From the NCBI RefSeq assembly GCF_019880225.1, contig NZ_CP082284.1, forward strand, positions 1,488,001 through 1,552,000: a stretch of 64,000 nt of DNA. The letters run 5' to 3'. The first letter of the stretch is position 1; every line of letters starts with the position of its first letter. A program made the position numbers and the translations under genes. Below are positions 25,232-34,137 of the stretch, piece after piece. The notes under the pieces were generated by a model. The model was not told the origin of the DNA, did not search any database, and saw nothing but the letters and a program-made list of their open reading frames with translations. This DNA is from Halobaculum rubrum. Its GTDB lineage: Archaea > Halobacteriota > Halobacteria > Halobacteriales > Haloferacaceae.

Positions 25232-26362
25232 ATGAGCGAGACACGCGACACGCGGGACTTCTGCCCGCGCTGCGGCGACTCGGTTCCGGAGCGCGAGGAA
25301 CCGCTCCCGGGCGAGCCGCGCGAGCGCGACCGCGTGCTCTGTAACGCCTGCTACTTCGAGGACTTCGAACTGGTCGACGCGCCCGATCGCGTCGAGGTGA
25401 CCGTCTGCTCGCACTGCGGCGCGGTCCACCGCGGCAACCGCTGGGTCGACGTCGGCGCGCGCGACTACACCGACGTGGCCGTCGACGAGGTGTCAGAGGC
25501 GCTGGCGGTCCACCTGAAGGCCGAGCAGATCCAGTGGGGCGTCGAGCCCGAGCAGGTCGACCGGAACACGATCCGGATGCACTGCACGTTCACTGGCGTC
25601 GTTCGCGGGACCCACGTCGAGGAGGAGGTCGTCGTCCCGGTGAAGATCAGTCGCGGCACCTGCGACCGGTGCGGGCGGATCTCCGGGGGCAGCTACGCCG
25701 CGGAGGTACAGATACGGGGTCGCGACCGCGTCCCCGACCCCCAGGAACAGTCGACGGCCGTCGAGATCGCCGAGTCGCTCGTCGCCGAGCGCGAGGCCGA
25801 CGGCGACCGCGAGTCGTTCGTCACCGAGGTTATCGACCAGCCCGAAGGGACGGACGTGAAGCTCTCCACCAACAAGCTCGGGAAGGCCGTCGCGACCCAG
25901 ATCACCGAGGAGTTGGGGGGAAGCTACTCGGAGGCGCCCACCCTCGTCACCGAGGACGGCGACGGCAACGAGGTGTACCGCGTGACGTTCGCGGTCCGTC
26001 TCCCGAAGTTCCGCCCCGGCGACGTGATCGACCCAGGGGACGGCGAGGGGCCGGTGCTCGTGCGCTCGGTCCAGGGGAACCTCAAGGGCGTGCGCATGGC
26101 GACGGGCGAGCCGTACGAGGCACGCTTCGAGGAGGGGGAGACGCCGGACGCCGAGACGGTCGGACACGTCGACGACGCCGTCGAGACGACCGTCGTGGCC
26201 GTCGAGGACGCCAACGCGGTGCAGGTGCTCGACCCGGAGACGTACGAGGCGGTGACGGTGGCGCGCCCCCCGAGCGTCGACGAGGGTGCCGCGACCGTCG
26301 AGGCGGTGAAAACCGACACGGGGCTGTACGTGGTACCGTCGGAGTCGACCGCGGCGGAATGA
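25232..26362 (+). CDS. NMD3-family ribosome-associated protein
   Basis: A 376-residue archaeal homologue of NMD3, which in eukaryotes carries the pre-60S ribosomal subunit out of the nucleus. In archaea it is presumed to act in large-subunit maturation. Four CxxC pairs form zinc ribbons: CPRCGD near residue 10, CNACYFED near 38, CSHCGAVHRG near 58 and CDRCGRISGG near 143. The NMD3 core between and after them includes HLKAEQIQWGVEPEQVDRNT. The C-terminus has beta-rich OB/SH3-like text (RPGDVIDPGDGEGPVLVRSV). ATG 25232 is supported by the TATA-like box. It is preceded by the SPFH gene and convergent with the helicase gene. Confidence 0.93.
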   Translation: MSETRDTRDFCPRCGDSVPEREEPLPGEPRERDRVLCNACYFEDFELVDAPDRVEVTVCSHCGAVHRGNRWVDVGARDYTDVAVDEVSEALAVHLKAEQIQWGVEPEQVDRNTIRMHCTFTGVVRGTHVEEEVVVPVKISRGTCDRCGRISGGSYAAEVQIRGRDRVPDPQEQSTAVEIAESLVAEREADGDRESFVTEVIDQPEGTDVKLSTNKLGKAVATQITEELGGSYSEAPTLVTEDGDGNEVYRVTFAVRLPKFRPGDVIDPGDGEGPVLVRSVQGNLKGVRMATGEPYEARFEEGETPDAETVGHVDDAVETTVVAVEDANAVQVLDPETYEAVTVARPPSVDEGAATVEAVKTDTGLYVVPSESTAAE

Positions 26363-26446
26363 CCGCTCCTGACGGACGGCGTCGCCGACGGCTCGCGGCT
26401 CACGTGATATACGGACGTACTCGGACCGTCGCGCGGATCGACGGGG

Positions 26447-28381
26447 CTACTCTCCCCACACGTCCGACAGCGGGTGGTCCGCCATCGGGTCGTCGCCGTC
26501 GCCCCCGTCGTCGTCCCCAGTGGGTCCCGAGGACCGCGTCGACTCGGACCGCGAGGAGGCGGACCCACGCGATCCGCCGGACCCGCCGCTGAACCCCTTC
26601 GACGTGCTCGACCCGCCGCCGGTTCGGTTCGACCCGCCGGACCGGTTCGCGCCGTCGGCCGCGCTCGATCGGCCGCGACCGACGCCGTGGCCCGCGCCGG
26701 AACTGGGGCCGGGGTCGGCGTCCATCCCGGCCATCGCGGCGTCGGGGTCGAACTCGGGCAGATCGGGGGTCGACATCCGGTCGATCTGGTCGCGGAACCA
26801 CGGCGGCGTGTCGGCCTCGGCGCGCTCGAAGAGGTCCAAGAGGCTCGAATCCGCGAGGTAGGTCGCGCCGTGGTCGTCGGGCGCGCGGACGACCCGGCCG
26901 CACGCCTGGATGACGGTGCGGAGCGCGGCGCGGTGGTACCACGGCCACTGGCCGTCCTCCAGTCTGGCGGCGACGCGGGAGTCGCCGGTGTTGAGATACG
27001 GCGCCTTACACAGCACCTGCCAGCGACACAGGTCGCCGTGCAGGTCCAGCGCCTCCTCCATCTTCACGGAGACGAACACCTCCGGATCGTCGCTGGCTTT
27101 CCACGCCTCCAGTTGCGCGTCGCGGTCGTCGCTGTCGTGGCGGCGGACGCGCGCGGCGACGCCGAACCGGTCGAACCGCTCGGCGAGCTGCCGCGCGATG
27201 GCGTAGCTGTGGGCGTGGATCAGCCCCTTCTCGTCGGGGTGGCGCGCCATCAGGCGCAGGCACAGCCGCGCGACCTTCGGGAGCGTCTCGTCGCGGTGTT
27301 CGTACGTCATCTTCCCCTGCGTCACGTCGTACAGGGGGCGATTCTCGACCGGGAAGGTGTGCTCCACGTCCACGAGCGCGACCTCGTCGGGGTCGAGGCC
27401 GACGCCCCGGCAGAACGACTCCTTGCTGAGGATCGTTGCCGAGAGCAGGGCGAAGCGGTTGCCGCGGTCCCAGACGGTGTGTTTGAGGTACTTCTCGGGA
27501 TCCAGCGGCTTGATCGTCACCGCCCCGCCCTCGCCGTCGGGCTGGTCGACGACCCACGTCGTCGCCGACTGCGTGTCGCGGTAGTCCTCGAGGAACCACT
27601 TCAGCTCCGAGATCAGCTCCTGGAGGCGGTCGCGCCGCGCGGCCTCCTCGGGCGTCAGGTCGCCCTGCCGGAGCAGCTCGTCCTTCTCGTCCGAGCAGAC
27701 GCCGAGCAGCGCCTTCGCGAACCGAGCGGTGCGTTCGAGGGGGCCCACCTCGTCGTTGTGGACGTCCGGTACCCCCACGTCGTCCCACACGGGGACGGTC
27801 TCGGGCGACAGTTCGATCGTCGCGTACATCTCCGCCCACTCTGCGAGGCCGTGCGCCTCGTCGACGACGACCACGTCCCGCTTCCGAAAGACGTCCGAGC
27901 CGGCGGTCTGCATGAAGTACGCCAGCGTCATGGCGGCGATGGGGCGGTTCGAGGCGATGGCGCGGTCGGAGTAGTACGGACAGCGATGCTTCACCGAGCA
28001 GTCGTAGCCGCGCTGGCGGGCACACGGGGCGCGGTTGACCGGCGTCTCCTCCTCGCCGGGGAGGATGCAGGTGTAGTTGGACTTCCCCCGGATCACGTTC
28101 AGGTCGTCGAGCAGGCCGTCCTCCGCCACGTCGTCGAGTTGGGACACCTGCGGCGTCGTGTAGTACGCGCCCGTCGCCTCCGAGGGGCTCGCCTCCTCGA
28201 CGCTCCGCCCTGCGCCCGCGATGGCCCGCGCGAGCAGCGACTTCCCGCTGCCGGTCGGGGCCCGCACGAGAACGACGCGGTTTCCGGCGGCGAACGCGTC
28301 CGTGATGTCCGACAGCGCCCGCTCTTGGGCGCCGCGAAACGAGGGCGCGGGGAACTCGGAGCCGATCCGGTCGGGGTCCAC
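26447..28381 (-). CDS. XPD/DinG-like ATP-dependent DNA helicase
   Basis: A 644-residue superfamily 2 helicase of the Rad3/XPD group. Walker A APTGSGKSLLAR is near residue 40 and the DEAH box VVVVDEAHGLAE near 172. Four Cys between them (CILPGEEETPVNRAPCARQR, then DCSVKHRC) are placed as in the XPD 4Fe-4S cluster. ALLSATI near 313, then the C-terminal helicase domain with HAHSYAIARQLAERF, VSVKMEEALDL and QACGRVVRAPDD near 485 complete the motor. It would unwind DNA 5' to 3' in repair. After about residue 545 the tail is Ser/Gly-rich and disordered. Haloarchaea carry several such helicases, so I give no symbol. Confidence 0.9.
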   Translation of the reverse strand: MDPDRIGSEFPAPSFRGAQERALSDITDAFAAGNRVVLVRAPTGSGKSLLARAIAGAGRSVEEASPSEATGAYYTTPQVSQLDDVAEDGLLDDLNVIRGKSNYTCILPGEEETPVNRAPCARQRGYDCSVKHRCPYYSDRAIASNRPIAAMTLAYFMQTAGSDVFRKRDVVVVDEAHGLAEWAEMYATIELSPETVPVWDDVGVPDVHNDEVGPLERTARFAKALLGVCSDEKDELLRQGDLTPEEAARRDRLQELISELKWFLEDYRDTQSATTWVVDQPDGEGGAVTIKPLDPEKYLKHTVWDRGNRFALLSATILSKESFCRGVGLDPDEVALVDVEHTFPVENRPLYDVTQGKMTYEHRDETLPKVARLCLRLMARHPDEKGLIHAHSYAIARQLAERFDRFGVAARVRRHDSDDRDAQLEAWKASDDPEVFVSVKMEEALDLHGDLCRWQVLCKAPYLNTGDSRVAARLEDGQWPWYHRAALRTVIQACGRVVRAPDDHGATYLADSSLLDLFERAEADTPPWFRDQIDRMSTPDLPEFDPDAAMAGMDADPGPSSGAGHGVGRGRSSAADGANRSGGSNRTGGGSSTSKGFSGGSGGSRGSASSRSESTRSSGPTGDDDGGDGDDPMADHPLSDVWGE

Positions 28382-28484
28382 GGTCGTCAGACCGGATCGG
28401 CGGCCGGCGGGTAAGCGTGTCGGATGGTAGTACCGTGGTGATCCGATGCCGATCGCGACCCGGGCGACCCGCCGGTGCGGACGG

Positions 28485-28706
28485 TCACTCGTCGTCGTCC
28501 TTCGGGAGCGCCTCGACGTGCGCCCGCGTGACCTCCTCGTCGTCGGGCAGGGCCTCGATGCAGTCGTAACACAGGAAGTGGTCGGAGCCGTCCGCCAACT
28601 CCAGCGTCAGGCCGTCGGTGCTCCCGGTCTGGAACGACCAGAGGTCGCCGATGCCCCCGCCGAGACGGACGCGCCGGTCGCAGCCGTCACAGCGCTGTTT
28701 GCTCAT
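28485..28706 (-). CDS. Small zinc-ribbon protein
   Basis: A 73-residue protein with two Cys pairs, CDGCDRRVRLGG near residue 6 and CYDCIEALPDDE near residue 46, which would bind one zinc ion. The region between is a small beta sheet (LWSFQTGSTDGLTLEL). It resembles a haloarchaeal DUF (possibly DUF7561, from memory). Function unknown. It is downstream of, and parallel to, nothing obvious: the helicase gene starts about 100 bases before its stop on the same strand and the YkgJ-like gene is divergent from it. Confidence 0.75.
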   Translation of the reverse strand: MSKQRCDGCDRRVRLGGGIGDLWSFQTGSTDGLTLELADGSDHFLCYDCIEALPDDEEVTRAHVEALPKDDDE

Positions 28707-28849
28707 GACATCGCTCGGAGGGCCGCGGCGATAAGCCCCCGGCTCCGGCGTCGTTGGGCGGATCCCTGCGTCCCGTTCGCGGCCGCGTCGCCGACGCGGT
28801 GCCGGCCGGGGACAGCTTCTTGCCCGGTGGCGGCGTCGCTAGCGCTGTC

Positions 28850-29728
28850 ATGGAGGTGAACTGTGAGGGCTGTGCCGGCTGCTGTCTCGACTGGCGGCCG
28901 CTCGGGGCGCCCGACGACCGCGAGCGCGAGGGCCGCTACCGCGCGCTCGACGACACGTATCACCTCGTTCCGCTCTCGCGCGACGAGATCCGCGAGTTCG
29001 TCGAGTCGGGGCTCGGCGACGCGCTCGTCCCGCGGCTGTTCGCGGCCGAGGGCGACCGGACGGCGACGATCGACGGACACGAGGTCGCCGCGATCGGCGG
29101 TCGCCCCACCTTCCTCGTCGGTATCCGCAAGCTCCCGAAGCCGGTCGCCCCGTTCGACGGCGAGCGCGTCTGGCTCGACACGTGCGCCTTCCTCGACCCG
29201 GACACGCTGAAGTGCCGGATCCACGGCACCGACCGCTATCCGGACCGCTGTCGAACGTACCCCGGACACAACCTCGAACTCGACGCCGAGACCGAGTGCG
29301 AGCGGGTCGAGCGCGTCCACGGCGACGCGGGCGAGCGCCTCGTCGACGACGCGGTTCCCGAGGAGCTCCCGCCGCCGCCGCTGGGCCGGGGAGCCCTCGG
29401 CTCGACGGTGTTCCTCCATCACGACCCCGACGCCCTCGCCGACTCCGGCGCGGTCGGTCGACTCGTCGACGGCGCGGCGACGCCCGCCGACCGCGCGACG
29501 TTCGTCGCCGCCGCCGCGGCGTCGGCGCCGGGGACGGCCGCGGTGAACGCCGATCGCTACGATCGGGCCCGAGCGCGCGTGCTCGCGGCCGACTCGTGGG
29601 TGGGTGCAGCCGACGACGAGTGGCGAGCGGCCGCGGAAACCCGCGGCGCCGCGGTCGCCGATGCGCCCGATCCTGACCGGGTGGAAGTCGCTCGCGGCGC
29701 GCCCGAGACCACCGACTGGAACGAGTGA
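28850..29728 (+). CDS. YkgJ-family cysteine-cluster protein
   Basis: A 292-residue protein of the YkgJ/UPF0153 cysteine-cluster family. The Cys residues occur as VNCEGCAGCC at residues 3-11, DTCAFLDPDTLKCRIHGTDR near 107-125 and DRCRTYPG near 128. They presumably hold an iron-sulfur or zinc centre. The family function is not established; some members are linked to oxidative or metal chemistry. Residues after 165 form a halophile-type acidic/Ala-rich extension. ATG 28850 is used because it immediately precedes the first cysteine motif, and ttcttgcc about 30 bases upstream is a weak TATA candidate. Confidence 0.85.
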   Translation: MEVNCEGCAGCCLDWRPLGAPDDREREGRYRALDDTYHLVPLSRDEIREFVESGLGDALVPRLFAAEGDRTATIDGHEVAAIGGRPTFLVGIRKLPKPVAPFDGERVWLDTCAFLDPDTLKCRIHGTDRYPDRCRTYPGHNLELDAETECERVERVHGDAGERLVDDAVPEELPPPPLGRGALGSTVFLHHDPDALADSGAVGRLVDGAATPADRATFVAAAAASAPGTAAVNADRYDRARARVLAADSWVGAADDEWRAAAETRGAAVADAPDPDRVEVARGAPETTDWNE

Positions 29729-29812
29729 GCGCGAGCGTCGCGGGCGACTCGGCCGTCGCTGGCGGTCGGACCGCACGGAGAAGTCGACACGGTAGACGGC
29801 CGCAGGAAATCG

Positions 29813-29983
29813 TTAGTCGCCTTTGATCGTCTTGAACTGGTCGAGGAGTGCCTCGGTCGACTCGCCGGAGTCGTAGGTGACCCTGCCGCGGTACTCGCTT
29901 CGTTCCTCCGCGAAGTCACCGTCGACGCGCGTCTTCTCCTCGCGGCGTTCGTGCTCCTTCTCGTCGTAGGCACCCATTGACAT
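29813..29983 (-). CDS. Haloarchaeal microprotein (DUF5786-like)
   Basis: A 56-residue protein, MSMGAYDEKEHERREEKT at the start and LDQFKTIKGD at the end. It is highly charged, with one predicted strand (YRGRVTYD) and a final helix (STEALLDQFKTIKG). Very similar short proteins are found across haloarchaea and I recall them as DUF5786. No function is known. The reading frame is real-looking: it starts beside an AT-rich divergent promoter (29984-30030) and has consistent halophile codon use. Confidence 0.75.
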   Translation of the reverse strand: MSMGAYDEKEHERREEKTRVDGDFAEERSEYRGRVTYDSGESTEALLDQFKTIKGD

Positions 29984-30040
29984 GGTACAGTGTCACATAG
30001 CAAATTCTGTGTAATATATGTATCGGTTGTTCACGGATCG
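29984..30040. promoter_or_regulatory. AT-rich divergent promoter region
   Basis: A short AT-rich island in a GC-rich genome, containing atagcaaattctgtgtaata and tatgtat. It separates the 56-residue microprotein gene (minus strand) from the DUF5784-like gene (plus strand) and probably contains TATA elements for one or both. Confidence 0.5.
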
Positions 30041-30107
30041 CGGCATCCTGTCGTTCGTTCGTCCTCGCGAGCGGTGGGTTCAAACCGGTCGGCGGTCGAT
30101 ATCCGAT

Positions 30108-31148
30108 GTGGCACGCCCCTTACGGTTCAGATACGCGCCCGGTTCGTGGTCCGCGTCCCGGGTCCACGACGACCTCTACCGGCCGCTCGACTCCAACCTC
30201 GGGGCGACCGAGCGCGACCCGTGGTTCGCGCCGCCGGCCGGCTACGAGGGCCGGCGCTTCGACATGGACGACGGGAGCCTCGCGCTGTTCTGCTGGACGG
30301 ACGACGGCGACGGGCCGGCGGGCGTCGACGGCGGCCCCGGCGCCTACTGGCTCGGGAACACGGAGACGCCGTCGACGCTGTGGCGCACCGAGAAGTACGC
30401 CCTCGCGGACGTGCCGTTCCCGGTGACTCGGTGGGCCGAACGCGAGTTGACAGCCGTCCTCTACGAGGAGGAGCCGTGGCTCGAGGACTTCCCGCACCTC
30501 GCGTGGTACTTCCTTCCGGTGCTGTGCTCGAAGGACGGCGCGGAGACGACGCGCGAGTTCTTCCGCGAGCACGCGGCGGGGTTCCCGGACGCCGACCGGT
30601 TCGACGCGCTCGGCTTCTACGAGCAGTTCCTCGCGACGGGCGTGCTCGACGACGACCGCGAGGAGATGGCGAGCAAGCTCGGCACCAGCGAGTACATGGA
30701 CCTCACCCGGATGTTCGCGACGATGGGCGAGTTCGACGTGGCGCGGCTGCTGGTGAACGCGGGCTACGACATCGAGCCGGAGATCGAGGTGTCGACCGAC
30801 CACGTCATCGACTTCCGCGCGACCCACGGAGACGGTCGCTCGACGCTCGTGGAGGTGACCCGGCCGGTCGCGCCGAACAAGCGCTCGGCGGGAACGCCCT
30901 CCGCGGCCGTGCGCGACACCGTCCAGACGAAGACGAGCGGACAGCTGGAGGCCCACGGCGGCGGCGTCACGCTGTTCGTCGACTGCTCGTCGTTCCCCGA
31001 CGACGACTGGTTCGCCGTGCGCGGGGAACGGCCCGAGGTCGGCCACCGCCCCGCGGTCGTGTTCCGGTCGCGCCCGGACGGGTCGACGGAGGCGTACCGC
31101 AAGGGGAGCGTTCCGCTGGACCTGGACGCGGCGCTGGAGTGGGTCTGA
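30108..31148 (+). CDS. DUF5784-like haloarchaeal protein, possible nuclease fold
   Basis: A 346-residue soluble protein. I place the start at GTG 30108 (VARPLRFRYAPGSWS), the conserved N-terminus as I recall it for DUF5784; the frame runs 90 bases upstream to an ATG in the AT-rich region, so a longer form is possible. Tryptophans and aromatic residues are frequent (DPWFAPPAGYEG, FPHLAWYFLPVL). Near residue 228 the text DHVIDFRATHGDGRSTLVEV followed by TRPVAPNK resembles the Asp...Glu-x-Lys core of PD-(D/E)XK nucleases, but Lys is replaced by Thr. FVDCSSFPDDDW near 290 follows. Function unknown; the nuclease idea is inference. Confidence 0.75.
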   Translation: MARPLRFRYAPGSWSASRVHDDLYRPLDSNLGATERDPWFAPPAGYEGRRFDMDDGSLALFCWTDDGDGPAGVDGGPGAYWLGNTETPSTLWRTEKYALADVPFPVTRWAERELTAVLYEEEPWLEDFPHLAWYFLPVLCSKDGAETTREFFREHAAGFPDADRFDALGFYEQFLATGVLDDDREEMASKLGTSEYMDLTRMFATMGEFDVARLLVNAGYDIEPEIEVSTDHVIDFRATHGDGRSTLVEVTRPVAPNKRSAGTPSAAVRDTVQTKTSGQLEAHGGGVTLFVDCSSFPDDDWFAVRGERPEVGHRPAVVFRSRPDGSTEAYRKGSVPLDLDAALEWV

Positions 31149-31262
31149 GGCGACGATTCTCAGAAAGTACGGCCCCGGAGTACGGGTGACTGAGCCGGCC
31201 CGGAGCCGGCGGCATGGCAGCGATAGGTGTCGCGGCGGTGGCGGACCGCCGCGGGGATCCGG

Positions 31263-31547
31263 TCAGAACGAGATCTGGTCCGGTCCGTCCTCGCCGACCG
31301 TCGGCGCGTCGCGGTCGCTGTAGAAGCGCCGGCCGACGGCCTCGTGTCCGACGCCGCCGCGGAGAGTCATCCACACGTCGTCGGCGGAGTGGAACGTCTC
31401 CGAGCCCAGGCGGCCGAGTACCGCGCCGATCGTTTCGCTCCCGTCCTGCAGTTCGATACGGGTGTCGCCGTACGCGTCGATGAGTTCGTCGCTCGTCGCG
31501 GGGTACTCGTGGGCGGATAGCTCGTCTTCCGTGCCGTTCAGGCGCAT
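31263..31547 (-). CDS. DUF5789-like haloarchaeal small protein
   Basis: A 94-residue acidic protein beginning MRLNGTEDELSAHEYPATSD and ending YSDRDAPTVGEDGPDQISF. These segments match my memory of DUF5789, a haloarchaeal family of unknown function. The middle has IELQDGSETIGAVLGRLGSE, a likely beta-hairpin and helix. The frame stays open 219 bases upstream, into an AT-rich promoter-like region and GC-rich shadow, so the internal ATG at 31547 is used. No membrane segment or metal motif is visible. Confidence 0.75.
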   Translation of the reverse strand: MRLNGTEDELSAHEYPATSDELIDAYGDTRIELQDGSETIGAVLGRLGSETFHSADDVWMTLRGGVGHEAVGRRFYSDRDAPTVGEDGPDQISF

Positions 31548-31610
31548 CAACAACTCGAACGGGAGCCGGGTATGTAACGATTGTCCATGTACGACCTTCC
31601 TGAGAACGGT

Positions 31611-31632
31611 AGAATATAACGTATTATAATAG
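31611..31632. promoter_or_regulatory. AT-rich divergent promoter element
   Basis: The sequence agaatataacgtattataat contains TATAA and TTATA arms around CGTA (31615-31628), a near-symmetric TATA element. It lies between the minus-strand DUF5789-like gene and the plus-strand PHP gene. It is 68-81 bases from the former start, so a short leader is implied if it serves that gene. Confidence 0.45.
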
Positions 31633-31765
31633 CCTTTCATCACGCGGTCATCGTCGCCGATGGAGCCGTCGTCGCCGGCGTCGCGGCCGGCATCGTCGCC
31701 GTGCCCACCGTCACGACGCGTGGCCGACCGGAACGCCCTTGCGCGCTGCGGCCCCCGATCCGGCA

Positions 31766-32581
31766 ATGGTAGTCGCGGACCTCCACGCGCACACGACCGT
31801 CTCCGACGGGACGTTCACGCTCGACACGCTGATCTCGACCGCGCGAACGGCCGGCCTCGACGCGGTCGCCGTCACCGACCACGACCGGATCCACCCCGAA
31901 CTCGAGGCGCCCGTCGTCGACCGCGACGGCCTGACGGTCGTCCGCGGCATCGAACTGCGGGTCGAGACGGAACCGGGCGACGGAGGCGGCGAACGCGTCG
32001 ATCTCCTCGGGTACGGCGTCGGCGACGACCCGGATCTGCGCGCCGAGTGCGACCGATTGCAGGCGGACCGGCGCGAGCGCGGCCGGCGGATCATCGAGCG
32101 CGTCGAGGAGCGCCTCGGCGTCGATCTGGGTCTCGAACCGCGGGCGGGCCTCGGCCGGCCGCACATCGCCCGCGCCATCGACGAGAGCGACGCGGACTGC
32201 GACTACGAGGGCGCCTTCAGGGAATTGATCGGGCACGACGACCCGTGCTACGTGGCTCGCGCCGTCACGCCCGTCGAGCGCGGCGTCGACCTCCTCCGGG
32301 GCGCCTGTGCCGTCGTCGGGTTGGCACACCCGTTCCGCTACGACGATCCGGCGGCCGCGCTCGACCGCTGTGTCGAGTACGATCTCGACGCTGTCGAGCG
32401 ATTCTACCCGTACGCCGACGCGGTCGACGACGACCCGGAGGCGGTCGAGGCGCTGGCGAGCGAGCACGACCTCCTGTTGACGGGCGGGACGGACGCCCAC
32501 GGCGAGGACCTCGCGGTCGACGGGCTCGACGCCGCCCACTGGACCGCGGTGCGCGAGCGCCTGCCGGAGGCGCGGGATTAA
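31766..32581 (+). CDS. PHP-domain phosphoesterase
   Basis: A 271-residue PHP-superfamily protein. Motif I ADLHAHTTVSDGTFT is at residues 4-18, motif II AVTDHDRIH near 36-44, motif III VVRGIELRVE near 58-68, and the late histidine-containing motifs are VGLAHPFRYDD near 192 and GGTDAHGED near 239. These bind a trinuclear metal centre. Closest functional analogues are bacterial 3',5'-nucleoside bisphosphate or RNA/DNA 5'-3' exonucleases (TrpH/RnaAM type), but the substrate is not proven here. ATG 31766 directly precedes motif I, supporting the start. The small DUF6757-like gene begins 25 bases downstream and is probably co-transcribed. Confidence 0.88.
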   Translation: MVVADLHAHTTVSDGTFTLDTLISTARTAGLDAVAVTDHDRIHPELEAPVVDRDGLTVVRGIELRVETEPGDGGGERVDLLGYGVGDDPDLRAECDRLQADRRERGRRIIERVEERLGVDLGLEPRAGLGRPHIARAIDESDADCDYEGAFRELIGHDDPCYVARAVTPVERGVDLLRGACAVVGLAHPFRYDDPAAALDRCVEYDLDAVERFYPYADAVDDDPEAVEALASEHDLLLTGGTDAHGEDLAVDGLDAAHWTAVRERLPEARD

Positions 32582-32606
32582 GTACGAGCGAGCCCCCCGA
32601 TCGGGT

Positions 32607-32780
32607 ATGCAGTGTCACTACTGCGATCGGGATGCGGCGTACGGCGCCGAGCGCGGCGGCGTCACGGTCGGCCTGTGCGAGTCACACTTCCGCGACCGCG
32701 TCGAGGAGCTCGCCGACAGCGAGGGCCTCGACGCCCTCCGAGAGCAGGTCGACGTGACACAGACCGACCGGGAGTCCTGA
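32607..32780 (+). CDS. Small zinc-binding protein (DUF6757-like)
   Basis: A 57-residue protein starting [18 protein letters not shown] and continuing [20 protein letters not shown]. CxxC at residues 3-6 plus Cys-x-x-His near 24-27 can bind one zinc. Near-identical short proteins occur throughout haloarchaea and I recall them as DUF6757. Function unknown. It follows the PHP phosphoesterase gene by 25 bases on the same strand. Confidence 0.8.
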   Translation: MQCHYCDRDAAYGAERGGVTVGLCESHFRDRVEELADSEGLDALREQVDVTQTDRES

Positions 32781-32817
32781 ACCGGGCGCCGGTCGATCCC
32801 CGCGACTCGTTTCCTCC

Positions 32818-33345
32818 TCACCACAGCAGGTCGACGCCGAACACGTACAGCCCCGCGAGCGCCGACTCGAACACCAACGTCCCGAGCGCCGACAGCACGA
32901 CGAACTGCCGGCGGTCCATCTCCGCCAACCCCGCGGGGACGGTGAGCATCCCGCGAGTGAACAACAGCGCGTTCGAGACGGGCACGACGAGCGGCCCCCA
33001 GCGATCGAACCACCCGTCGAAGCGGTCGAGGCTGTCCTCGCTCACGCGGAACCACCGCTTCCGCAGGAGCCACTCGCGACCCCCGCGCTGGGCGAGCGTG
33101 AACAGCGCGACCTGCCCGACGGTCGCGCCCAGTACGGCGATCCCGAGCACGAGGAGGACGGTGTCGGGCGAGTGCCCGAACAGGATGAGCGATCCGGGGA
33201 CGATCAGCTCGCTCGGCATGAAGTACATCAGCATCGCGCCCTCCAGCACGAAGACGGCGAACAGCGCGAGGTAGGCGTACTCCGAGGTCAGCATCGACTC
33301 CAGCCACGGGGGCATCGCGCCGACCTGGAGGGGCGACAGCGTCAC
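32818..33345 (-). CDS. DedA/VTT-family membrane protein
   Basis: A 175-residue membrane protein of the DedA (SNARE-associated, VTT) superfamily. About four hydrophobic segments are visible. The reentrant family motif [16 protein letters not shown] is near residue 42, with Glu in the position typical of the family. The helical loop ([20 protein letters not shown]) and the second reentrant motif [17 protein letters not shown] near 127 with its conserved Arg follow. Members are lipid or undecaprenyl-phosphate/polyprenyl transporters; the halophile substrate is unknown. A second possible start (MPPW) lies 30 bases inside the gene. Confidence 0.88.
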   Translation of the reverse strand: MTLSPLQVGAMPPWLESMLTSEYAYLALFAVFVLEGAMLMYFMPSELIVPGSLILFGHSPDTVLLVLGIAVLGATVGQVALFTLAQRGGREWLLRKRWFRVSEDSLDRFDGWFDRWGPLVVPVSNALLFTRGMLTVPAGLAEMDRRQFVVLSALGTLVFESALAGLYVFGVDLLW

Positions 33346-33464
33346 GGGAGCGGATTGCCCGGCTCCGGATATATGGCTTGTGTCATGATCCGTTCGCCGC
33401 CGGAACCGAGGGTCGCCGGCGGCCGGGTCGAACCTGTTTTCGGTGCCGGATACGGAGACGGGAT

Positions 33465-34058
33465 ATGGATCGGTTCCGGAACACGGGCCAGCCGGATTGG
33501 GACTGGTGGGGCCGACTGTGGCCGACGCCGGGAGAGACGCTTCGGGATCTGGGCGTCGCTTCGGGGGACTCCCTCGCCGAGATCGGCAGCGGAAACGGAT
33601 ACTTCGCGCTCCCGGCCGCCCGGATCGTCGACCCGGCGACGGTGTACGCGCTCGACGTCGATGAGGCGTTGCTCGCCGAGCTGTCGACGCTGGCCGACCG
33701 GGCGGGGATCGCGAACGTCGAGCCGATCCACGGCGACGCCAGGAGGCTCCACGAGCACCTGCCCGGGCCCGTCGACGTCTGTCTGCTCGCGAACGCGTTT
33801 CACGGGATCGCGGAGCCGGACCCGTTCGTCGAGGCGGTCGCGGACGCGCTGGCTCCCGGCGGGCGGTTCGTCGTCGTCAACTGGATGGACCGCCCGCGCG
33901 AGGAGACGACCGTCGCGGGCGAACCGCGCGGGCCGCCGACGGAACTCCGGCTCTCCCCGGCCGAGACGGAACGACGTATCGCGGGCGCGAGCGACTTCCG
34001 TACGGCACGCCGAGTCGACCTCCCGCCGTACCACTACGCGCTCGTCCTCGAGCGATAA
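33465..34058 (+). CDS. Class I SAM-dependent methyltransferase
   Basis: A 197-residue methyltransferase. The SAM-binding motif [17 protein letters not shown] is near residue 38. The acidic end of strand 2 is in [11 protein letters not shown] near 62, and the post-II motif is [12 protein letters not shown] near 87. [10 protein letters not shown] near 140 is the strand-5 region. The shortness and the open C-terminus suggest a small-molecule or unspecific methylase of the UbiE-like group. The N-terminal [20 protein letters not shown] is Trp-rich. No partner gene indicates the substrate. A hemB gene follows on the same strand after 79 bases. Confidence 0.85.
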   Translation: MDRFRNTGQPDWDWWGRLWPTPGETLRDLGVASGDSLAEIGSGNGYFALPAARIVDPATVYALDVDEALLAELSTLADRAGIANVEPIHGDARRLHEHLPGPVDVCLLANAFHGIAEPDPFVEAVADALAPGGRFVVVNWMDRPREETTVAGEPRGPPTELRLSPAETERRIAGASDFRTARRVDLPPYHYALVLER

Positions 34059-34106
34059 CGGCGCCGCTGCGGGTCCGCCGCCGGCGGGCCGCGCCGCGAG
34101 CGTCGG

Positions 34107-34113
34107 CTTTACC
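34107..34113 (+). promoter_or_regulatory. TATA-like box of hemB
   Basis: CTTTACC at 34107-34113 is 25-31 bases before the ATG at 34138, the usual leaderless spacing. Confidence 0.5.
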
Positions 34114-34137
34114 TCCCACGCGGGCCGACGCTCACGC

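Noticed and set aside
22692-25244. An 850-codon open frame on the minus strand across the coiled-coil and SPFH genes
   Set aside because: The composition is low-complexity Gly/Val/Arg, opposite to well-supported genes, with no recognisable motif.
30018-30107. An N-terminal extension of the DUF5784-like protein, or a tRNA suggested by ggttcaaacc
   Set aside because: The extension is basic and unlike the rest; the T-loop-like string is not flanked by a pairing stem, so no tRNA folds.
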